Positions 56,478 through 64,000 of a DNA stretch of 64,000 bases are shown here, piece after piece. Under the pieces are notes generated by a model that was not told the DNA's origin, ran no database searches, and saw only the letters and a list, made by a program, of their open reading frames with translations. The DNA comes from Hibiscus mutabilis. Taxonomy: Eukaryota > Streptophyta > Magnoliopsida > Malvales > Malvaceae. The DNA is taken from assembly GCA_019671005.1 (NCBI GenBank), contig CM033726.1, positions 3,038,001 through 3,102,000 of the forward strand. The letters are read 5' to 3'. Position 1 is the stretch's first letter, and each line of letters starts with the position of its first letter. Both the position numbers and the translations under genes were made by a program.

Positions 56478-57934
56478 ATATGTGATATATTATAGTGTTC
56501 GGTGGAATCCGCATATCCATGGGTTACGTTGCCTAAGGGAAAGAATGCTATGATATTTATAAATCATGATATGATCTATGATACATTTGATGATATGAAA
56601 TAAGTTATATTTATATATATACTTAACGTTTTACTTATGACATAAATGTGTGCTTATGTACTCTATATTGCTAAGTAAATAATGTTTATGCATTTGTTGT
56701 GAAGCTACCTCACTAGGCTATGTAAGCCTAACATATGTGTGTCTCATGCATTTCAGGACTTTGAAGAATCATAGCTTAATCGTGTGGTAGAAATTGCAAG
56801 TCACTCCAAGCAAATATCCATGTATGCTATTTTGTCTTTTAACTCCTAGCAAGGTGGCATAGGGAATAGACATGTTAAGTTAGCGCTCTTTTGTGTGTGT
56901 GATAGCCTCTAGGCTAATGTGGTAAAAACTTGGTTTTTGGTATGTTTGTAAAATAAGAAAACTAGTAAATCGGCCTATAATACACTAAAAGGTAAAATGT
57001 TAGTAAACGGACTCGGAATGGCTTGAAAATTTGTATGCTATTAGAAATGGTTGTTAACAACTTGATGGTAAATTTTCATAACATTTGGACAAGGTTTGGT
57101 GGGTTAATTTGATGAAAAACCAGAAGAAATTTGTCATTACAAACCCAGCCGTACCGGTACGGGTAATGGCGTATCGGTACGGGCCTGCCATAATCAACCT
57201 AAGTTAAAGGGAATACCGATACTTAACAGTGCGTATCGGTACGGAAAATGGTTACTAGAATTTTTAATTTGGTACCGTACGATACGGCCTCAAGGCGTAC
57301 CGGTACGAATTATCGAGCATTTAAAATATCTTTTGGTTGGTATTCGCATGTCGATATTGGTATCAGTATAGACCAAACGTTTTAACGGTCTCGGTATGCG
57401 TACCGATACAGCTTAGACCATACCAGTACTAGAAAGCCGTCTAGAAACCCTTGACTTTGACCTTCTTCCTAGCGTACCGATATAGTGTGTAGCGTACTAG
57501 TACGATTCCTCTGTCACAACGAATTTGCCTACATGCCAGCCTAGTCGTACCGATACGGATACTAGGTGTATCGGTACGGGTGTCTGTTAAGTTAGTTAAA
57601 TAGTGTAAAATGAATTGTTCAGTTTTTACGGATTAGTCACTGATTAATCAACGATAAAATTGGATAGGTAAATGACCTCTATTTGCAATGAAACTTCACC
57701 AGATTAATATTGATAGGTTTAGTTTTAGATTAGTAAGTAAGATTTTTGTTAAGGACCTTTAATTTGAAAAGTTTACATTTTAGTCCCTAATTTCAAAAAA
57801 GTTTTAAATTGACCCCTAAATTGTGTAATATGATAATAAGACAACCCTATAATCCTATTATGTCACTAAAGAAATGTTTAAACACTGTGTTCCCGATAAC
57901 ACATTCTGACTCGGTCATGGTAAGGGGTGTTACA
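56478..57934 (+). mobile_element. Chromovirus 3' LTR, last part
   Basis: Resumes at TSD ATATG and matches 29065-30546. It contains the second CGTACCGATACG cluster (57150-57590) and ends GGTGTTACA. Confidence 0.9.
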
Positions 57935-57990
57935 AAGCCTCTAACACTTTAACTGCAACCATCTTATTTTTGAACCAGTCTCAAAAAAAT

Positions 57991-59511
57991 ACACAGGTAC
58001 TTCATAATCGGTATCGGTACTCACATGTGTACCAATATCTTATTCACGAGTTCAGACCATTTCCTCGGATTAAGATATTATAACGCCTATTTGATCTCTA
58101 AAGCTTATGAAAGTCATTAGGGTTAGTTTTCTAATGCATTCAATCAATTAATATTAATTACAGACTTCATGATAATATATTCGAATATTACCATTATTTA
58201 TCCCTTACACACAATTTCCATCGAATCTCATCAATCTATTCGAACAAGCATACAAGGCATCACAATTATTTCAATCAGTTAAACAATTATTGAATAATCA
58301 TATGAGCATCTTAAACGACCCTACGCGGTCTCTAAAGCCTCCACAAGTCTCAACATATTCACAGTATCATCATGCATCACATAAATATCAAGTCTCATAA
58401 TATCGGTCTCTACTCATGCTTATTCATCGTCTACCTATTTTGCAGTTACTAACACGCAAAGCAATCACATTTATGATGCTCATGAAGCAATATGAGTTCG
58501 AGGTGTACTAACCTTAAGCCAAAGCAATAAATCCTCATATAAGCTTCCCAATTATTCCACTTAATCGGATATTCGATCCCAAATAATTCTCATATAACAA
58601 TGAATACGAAACTACATTAATTTCATGCATCTCATATTCAATTCACAAGGTCAAACGTATAAAAATAGCTTATCGAGTTTGAATTTGGAAAAACGGACTG
58701 CTCCATCAGACTTAGAACGTTGAGAAATCACCAAGTAAGGTCCCCTAAAAAAGTCAACGTCGATCAACGGTCAACGAAGGTGGTAACGGCAGCAACGGCG
58801 GTCAAAGGTGGCGTGGTGGCTGGCGGGGACAACTGACGGTGCAGCTAGCAGTTGGCTCGACTCAGCTCGGGTGGCTAACTTGCTGGGCCGACTTGGCTTG
58901 CAGCTTGGCAGGCCGGCTCTGCTCGGCCGAACAGTTGCTCAGCCTAGCTGCTAGATAAGTTGCTCTCTCGGCCGGACGTTGCCCACGCGCTTGCAGTGGC
59001 ACGTACAGTAGCTTTTGGTGGCCGGACGACGTCGGTGAATGCCCAGATAGACTCTCTCGATGCTGATAAACACGATGGCAGCCTCAGTTTTTCATTTTGA
59101 GCACTCGAACCCCTTTATTTGAACAACCCGAAACTTCCTCTCTCTCTCTCTCTCTTACCCCTTCCGACGGTGACTCCGATAGTGGTGCTGCTGTTACCGG
59201 TGGACTCGTCTCGACGAGATGAACACAATAACAGCGGAGGTGTCTACAATGAACGGTCGAATCTTCGTAGATCGGGGTTTAAATCTCCCCCAACACCTTC
59301 TCTCTCGCTTTCCCCTTTTCTCTCTTGCTTTTCTTTTTCTCTCTCTTTCCATCATATCATCATCCATTTTTCACCTATTCTCATCCTTTTAAAATTCAAA
59401 CCTATTTCCACCAACATAATAGGCCCAACTTAAAAGCCCTTTCCTAGTCTTCCAAAATAAATCCTCATAACTCAAGCCCAAGACCCGATTTGCTAACCCG
59501 AAGTTCGGGCA
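57991..59511 (-). mobile_element. Right LTR of the 24793 gypsy element (truncated)
   Basis: Matches 25870-26985, then continues about 410 bp to TTCGGGCA. CT-rich low-complexity runs at 59137-59155 and 59290-59350 give a chance open frame. Confidence 0.75.
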
Positions 59512-59516
59512 AAGGT

Positions 59517-59765
59517 AAACAAAAACAATTTTTGAGATATTATCTGATGACTAACATAATGTAAAACAATAGAAAATAAGTGATATACATTCATCGGGCT
59601 TGAGTCAAATGACTCGTTATATAACCCAAGAGTATAACCAATCTGATATTGTTTACCAGGCTGTTATACTAACGGTTTTTAACCACTTAACAACCCAAAC
59701 TCAACAACTCATAACAGCTTTGACTTTTCTTTAACTTCTTCAACTGACAACAGCTTACTCCAACA
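59517..59765 (-). mobile_element. Copia right (5') LTR, outer part
   Basis: Matches 19869-20166, with a deletion of about 50 bp near 59590. It ends CTCCAACA before the TSD CTCGG. Confidence 0.9.
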
Positions 59766-60233
59766 CTCGGTTACTCATTTCTGGTATGGACATATAAACG
59801 TATGTAAAGATATACATATATACATACATGAGCACGTGTTACTCTCGGTTTGACTCTGATGCTTTGGGAGATAACAAAGTGCGAAACATTCAACATAATC
59901 ACTTAAAAGTTTTGCACATTTTTATGTTGCATAAAGAAATAATTTATCTAAAGAGTTTAAATGTGGTTGCAGGGGAGGCCAGTGGAACTCGGGAGGACAA
60001 TGTCACCAGGAAACAGACCCATCTCGAACGAAACTTACTCGACGAAGTACCCTTCCAAAATGAGAGGTGTAGAATATGTTATCCAGATTACCAAAACTCC
60101 GGTTATTTATCTGAACATAAGCCAGCTTTCGGGTTACTGGAAAGACGGGCATCCTTCGATTTACAGAAGAGAATATAAGACCGAAGAAGAACAGAATGCT
60201 GAAGTGAGAGGAAAAACATTGAATTCTACCTGA
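59766..60233 (+). pseudogene. TBL/PMR5 copy 2, 3' part (continues 9140-9813)
   Basis: 59771-59783 completes the exon (GYS-VTHF, donor TG|GTATGG) that the copia element split. An intron runs 59784-59972 (acceptor GTTGCAG). The last exon reads GGQWNSGGQCHQETD, then a one-base loss near 60017 shifts the frame to PISNETYSTKYPSKMRGVEY and TPVIYLNISQLSGYWKDGHP. It ends VRGKTLNST with a stop at 60231, where the family continues CSHWCLPGVPDxWN, so the C-terminus with the second catalytic motif (DxxH) is missing. The exon joins correctly in phase with 9813 once the insertion and the TSD are ignored. Confidence 0.9.
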
Positions 60234-62814
60234 CTGCTGCTTATAAGTACATGATATTTTCAGTTTCTTGCATTAAAGGAGACTAAAAGAAAGAGAGGAT
60301 CAAATTATTATTTGACTCATTAGCAGCAACTGACTGCAAATTACAAAACAAGCACACTCATACAACCAAAGGTGAGCTTCTCTGATCTAAGCACACGGTT
60401 TTATTACATTAAAACAACCATAAAAACAAAACACACATGCATATACATATGTGTAAATGTAGCCAGAAAAGGACTCAGTGATTGAGTCAACTGCCGATCT
60501 GTGACTTGCCGGTTTGCCTATGCATTAGCCATTGGCTAAGCACAGGCCAAGAGTTTTAGTTCCTGGAGCAAGTGAAAGAATCCTAAACTCCATTCCCCCA
60601 TGCTTTTATGAAGACCCCATAGATGGATTCCTTTTCTTGGCAAAGAACAAGGAAAGATAAAAAAACCAGACCTATCAGTTCCATGAAATTGATAGGTCGG
60701 TTTCTATGTACCACATGGTATCAAATGGCCGCCTCAAAAGCTAATGGGGAGAGATTGGCTCTTGCTAGTGGGCTTTAAATAGCTGATGATCTGAAAGTAG
60801 AAGTTGATAAGTCAATTGTCCAATACAACTTATTAAGGTAAACATGTATGTATGATAAAGGATGAACAGGGAAAGACGACTGCTGCTTTTCGATGGTGGT
60901 TGAATTACTTGATAATCATTTGTGTCGTCTTTGCTTTGGGTTGCTCTCAGTATCTCCACTAACTTGTTTTTTTTTTCAACTCCATGTGGATCCAGCTAAT
61001 TACCCACTAATCCCATCTTTCGTGGTTGTCCACCCGTTTGCTTGATCTGATGTCTTGTCAAACTCTTGGTCATATATCTATGAATCACCTCTGATATGGT
61101 GATTAATTTACTGTCGACATATACTTAACTTACTATCGAAAAAGTTTTACACGAATCCCAACTAATTCTAAATTAGAATTTGAATCAAATATCCAAGAAA
61201 GATGACCATCTTTATCAAAGCTTTCTTTGTAAACCGTAGGGGAGATGTCCACACTGTTCCCATTATCTAAAGGCTAGCGAGTCTTGTCATTGCGGATGTA
61301 GTTAATCTGTTTGCAAGTGGGAAAGTGCAGTCGACGGATGAGCCAGGGTTTGCAGTGCGGATAAATTCAAAAATAAATTATTTTTTTTAAATATTTATAT
61401 AAGAGGACAAAGGTTAAAAAAAAAATAAGAGACGGAGAGAGGCATACCTACGTCACTGTGCAGTTCCATGGCTCTGCAGCTGAACCTACAATACGATGTT
61501 CTTGTCTTTCCCTTAACAGATTTTATGGGAAAAAAAAAAAACAACAACAACAGGGATTTCCCTCTCAGCAATGCACCCACTTACAGCGATTACATCATTT
61601 AATCAAGCTTTAAGTTTTAGTTCACCTTTTGTCTTTAATATTGTTACAACGGTAATCGAAACTTGGTGAAAGAGTTTGGAGAATTGGATTTTTTTAATTA
61701 AAGGTTGAAATTAAAATTTTCAAAAAAAAATAACGGTTTAATTTGTATTTTTTTTAAAATGGTGTCGAATCAAAATTTTAAGAGAGTTGAACTTTTTAAA
61801 ATTATGGGGGATTTAATTAAAATTATTCAAATTTTTTAATCTTAATATCAATTTTAAAAAATTTTGTGGGCTAAATTAAAAAATAAATTTAAGGGACTAA
61901 ATTTTATATTTCTAAAATTTTGGGAGACTGTTGACCCCTACAAGCCCCAATTACATTACGCCACCGGTTATACTTATAATGATCCCGGTCGTAACAGCTC
62001 TACATTATGCTTCTCCGCTCACCAAGACATTGAGAGATGACCTTCCGAAACAGTTCACTTAGGCATGATCAATAGACACCCGCCAAACAGAATTCCGGAG
62101 TGAAATACACCAAAAACTCCCGAAACAACCTCATCCCAATTTTTTTTATCATTTTTAGTACTTAAATTTTGTTTTTATGTTGGTACGTCCTATGTTATCA
62201 ACCATTAGTCCATGATGATATAACTTGATAATTGAATGAAACATGACAATATTTGTGTGTAATACTGAATGTTCTGGTGTGATTATATAACAGTATTTGT
62301 TTTTTACGATTAGTCCTTTAAAAACATATGCACACGGTGCAGATAAACTATTCGAACTCGGATCTTTTAAGAAAAAAAAATATTCCCTTTTCAGCTAAGA
62401 CCACTGCATAGGTTATGTATATATGTGTGTATATGTATATGTATTATAATATAACATAATATTTATGGGGCATATTATCATTTAAGCATATTAAAGATAA
62501 AGAAGCTTATAGCGAATTGTAATCACTCATTTTTGTTCGGGTTGTAAATATTATAGTTATATTAAGTAATTATAGTAGTTATTATGTATGTTCGTGTGTA
62601 CGTATGGTAATATATGAGTATGTGTGCTTTTAAGTGATATATGTGTTGCATGTAATATTTGAAGGTAAGTATATAAGTACGAGTGTTTGCATGTAAACGT
62701 GTTAACTTGCGTGTATGTTTTCATTATTAATATTAAGGTATGCATGTGTTGTATTATATGTGTTCCCTATATTATTATTATCATGTGTATATATGTAGTG
62801 GTGTATGTGTTTAA
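60234..62814. other. Intergenic, no gene seen
   Basis: No coding frame with family resemblance was found. A small hairpin (GACCTATCA / TGATAGGTC, about 60669-60698) is present. A-rich and T-rich stretches occur at 61380-61440 and 61650-61920, and a TATG/TGTG-rich region at 62410-62720. A degenerate B-box-like TTCGAACTCGGATC lies near 62352 with a purine run, possibly an old SINE on the minus strand. Confidence 0.4.
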
Positions 62815-62823
62815 TATTAATAA

Positions 62824-63045
62824 GAGAAAAACTTCAATACATAGTCCATGTAAACTTTAGTTTACACAGACCTTTTAGTTTTAGGGGTTAGTGGTTTAGT
62901 TTAGGATTTAGAGTTTAGGGGTTTAGAATTTAAGGTTAGTGTTTAGAATTTAGAGTTTAGGTTTTAAGGTTTGGAGTTTAGTTTTTTAGGGTTTAGGTTT
63001 AATTTTGATTTATAGTAGAAATAGGTGTGTATCAAATCTAAACCC
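62824..63045. mobile_element. 222-bp Mutator-type MITE, second copy
   Basis: The 9-bp TSD TATTAATAA (62815-62823 and 63046-63054) flanks a copy of the 4757-5026 family in the opposite orientation, with AAACTTCAATACATAGTCCA at the left, GTGTATCAAA at the right and a TTTAGGGTTTAG-like degenerate array between. Its tips are less well preserved. Confidence 0.82.
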
Positions 63046-63054
63046 TATTAATAA

Positions 63055-64000
63055 TAATAATATTATTATTATTGGGTTAAATTAAAAAAAAAAGATCATA
63101 TTATTAATTAACCCGAATTATAATATAAAGTCCAATCCAATTACAACTAGTGCCCAAAAATATTACATGGCCTAATCGGCCCAAACCCAATGTCTAGAAA
63201 CCCTAATTCATATCCGATACAAAAAACCCTAATACCCTTTTCTTTTTGCGTAGCCAAGGAAGGGTCGTTGGATCAAATCTTGATCCAACGGCCAAGATCA
63301 ATGCAAGATGAACCCCAATGAGCGCAAGTGAGATGCATGCTCAGGCTCTTCACCTCCCACGCGCGTGTGGCGTGCACACGCTGGTCATTCAGATCTCAAG
63401 GTGCCACGTGTTAGCAATCCAGGCTGTCGATCTTTAAGAAAATCTCAGCCGTTGGATAAGATCTAATCCAACGGCTAGGAGAAAATCTGGTCGATAACTC
63501 TCCAACCACCATATGCCGTCGTACACTTCCCATCACCGGTCGTACAAACCGAAAATGCCAAAAATGCCAAAAAGGGATAAATTAGATCCCAGCATCAAAT
63601 CAACAGTTAAAAAAAATAAATGTTTGCTTAATCTTGTATCTAAAAGCCAAATCAAAAGGCAACATATATATTAAGTGTAATGAACGATTTTTGTACTCAT
63701 AGGGATATTCAAAGACAATAAAAAAAGCAAGTTCCTAGTGGTAATCATCTTTCGTTCTTTCCTTGCATGAGTACTTCGAAATAAAAAAATAAAATAAAAA
63801 AAACAGAAGAAGGGTTAAGCGATTTACCTTCGCCGTGGTGGCCATCGGTGATAAGCCTCGCAGGCTCCTTTTGAGTCGTGTATGGTGAATCGAACGGCTG
63901 CATTTACAGAAAGGAGATTTTACTCCTAAAAATAATTTCGGTTTCGTAAAAAGGGAAGGGAATATGGTTTAAGTTTCTTGAAAGTAAAAGGGGTACTTGT
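63055..64000. repeat. Unclassified repeat-like region at right edge
   Basis: It contains CCGTTGGAT / ATCCAACGG inverted pairs (63268-63292 and 63450-63478), a G-box CCACGTGT (about 63403) and phrases common in plant LTRs (GATTTACCTTCGCCG). No ends, coding domain or second copy are in the window, so the class cannot be fixed. An LTR extending beyond the window is the best guess. Confidence 0.35.

Larger units (their letters stand above)
27575..57934 (+). mobile_element. Tekay/Del-like Ty3/gypsy chromovirus, plus strand, with four nested insertions
   Basis: TSD AAGCC at 27570-27574 and 57935-57939. The 5' LTR is 27575-30546 (2972 bp). The 3' LTR is 43346-57934 and is interrupted by 44859-56477 (plus TSD). 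The internal region has a Met-type primer-binding site, gag, protease, reverse transcriptase, RNase H, integrase and a chromodomain, in chromovirus order. Without insertions it would be about 11 kb. Nested into it are 32043-37223 (in the protease), 33009-34524 (inside the former), 39232-42053 (in the integrase) and 44859-56477 (in the 3' LTR). The LTRs differ by scattered substitutions and small indels. Confidence 0.92.
24793..59511 (-). mobile_element. Deleted gypsy element in copia right LTR, split by a chromovirus
   Basis: It starts TGTAATACCC and ends TTCGGGCA, with TSD AAGGT at 24788-24792 and 59512-59516. Its own sequence is 24793-27574 plus 57940-59511. 25870-26985 and 57991-59100 are homologous direct repeats (for example GGATTAAGATATTATAACG and GGTCAAACGCATAAAAATAG), so both LTRs remain, the left truncated at its right end and the right at its left end. 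A full LTR would be about 2.6 kb. On the minus strand the LTR would end GGGTATTACA, like the related families. Internal sequence is only about 0.6 kb with no recognised domain. Confidence 0.78.
9814..59765 (-). mobile_element. Ty1/copia element, minus strand, hugely expanded by nested insertions
   Basis: The element lies in a TBL exon between direct repeats CTCGG (9809-9813 and 59766-59770). Its left LTR (3' LTR in its own orientation) is 9814-9866 plus 19869-20166. The internal region is 20167-24738, and the right LTR (5' LTR) is 24739-24792 plus 59517-59765. The LTRs begin TGTTGATGCAAG or TGATGATGCAAG and end CTAACA or CCAACA. Its own length without insertions is about 5.2 kb, usual for copia. 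Each LTR is split by a separate gypsy insertion. The LTRs have diverged, and the right one has a deletion of about 50 bp, so the insertion is not recent. Confidence 0.92.

Noticed and set aside
59119..59433. Open frame of 104 residues
   Set aside because: It lies in a gypsy LTR over CT-rich low-complexity sequence and has no family resemblance.
60669..60698. Hairpin as a microRNA precursor
   Set aside because: The arms are only 9 bp, far too short for a plant miRNA stem.
1..64000. CRISPR, bacterial operon or phage-like system
   Set aside because: There are no spaced identical repeats with unique spacers, no Shine-Dalgarno-led gene clusters and no such proteins. Content is that of a plant nuclear genome.

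Overview
The window looks like nuclear DNA of a flowering plant, probably a eudicot: it is AT-rich, full of Ty1/copia and Ty3/gypsy LTR retrotransposons and Mutator-type MITEs, and its only host genes are two plant-specific families, small proline-rich eight-cysteine (8CM) secreted proteins and TBL/PMR5 polysaccharide O-acetyltransferases. No family seen fixes the species. No rRNA, functional tRNA, CRISPR or bacterial-type operon was found.

Layout. 1-1904: the 3' end and 3' LTR of an Athila-like gypsy element running in from the left. 1905-5230: intergenic DNA with MITEs, two of them full-length with exact 9-bp target-site duplications (TSDs). 5230-9813: a host gene island, a tandem duplication (offset about 2.8 kb) of a two-gene module: an 8CM gene on the minus strand and a TBL gene on the plus strand. 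Both 8CM copies have open frames and TATA boxes. Both TBL copies are broken. 59766-60233: the missing 3' part of TBL copy 2. 60234-64000: intergenic DNA, another full-length MITE with a 9-bp TSD, and unclassified repeat.

The 50 kb between the two halves of TBL copy 2 (9814-59765) is one nested stack whose order can be read from TSDs. A minus-strand copia element landed in the TBL exon (TSD CTCGG). Each of its two LTRs then took a gypsy insertion at the same position: in the left copy a solo-LTR-like sequence (9867-19863, TSD AAAGG), in the right copy a gypsy element (24793-59511, TSD AAGGT). The left one holds an Athila-like element (11045-19421), which holds a short LTR element (12202-15590). 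The right one holds a Tekay/Del-like chromovirus (27575-57934, TSD AAGCC). That in turn was hit by a minus-strand gypsy element (32043-37223, itself carrying an Athila solo LTR, TSD CATAC), by a solo LTR (39232-42053, TSD GTACT) and, in its 3' LTR, by an 11.6-kb element without pol (44859-56477, TSD ATATG) whose LTRs are nearly identical and so is the youngest large insertion.

All retroelement reading frames are broken. Several carry changes at catalytic motifs (copia YVDD to YVND, chromovirus FIDD to FIDE). The most unusual material is non-coding: a higher-order minisatellite and further arrays in the pol-less element, hairpin arrays before Athila polypurine tracts, TTGCC-GGCAA palindromes in Athila LTRs, and clusters of CGTACCGATACG-type palindromes in gypsy LTRs.
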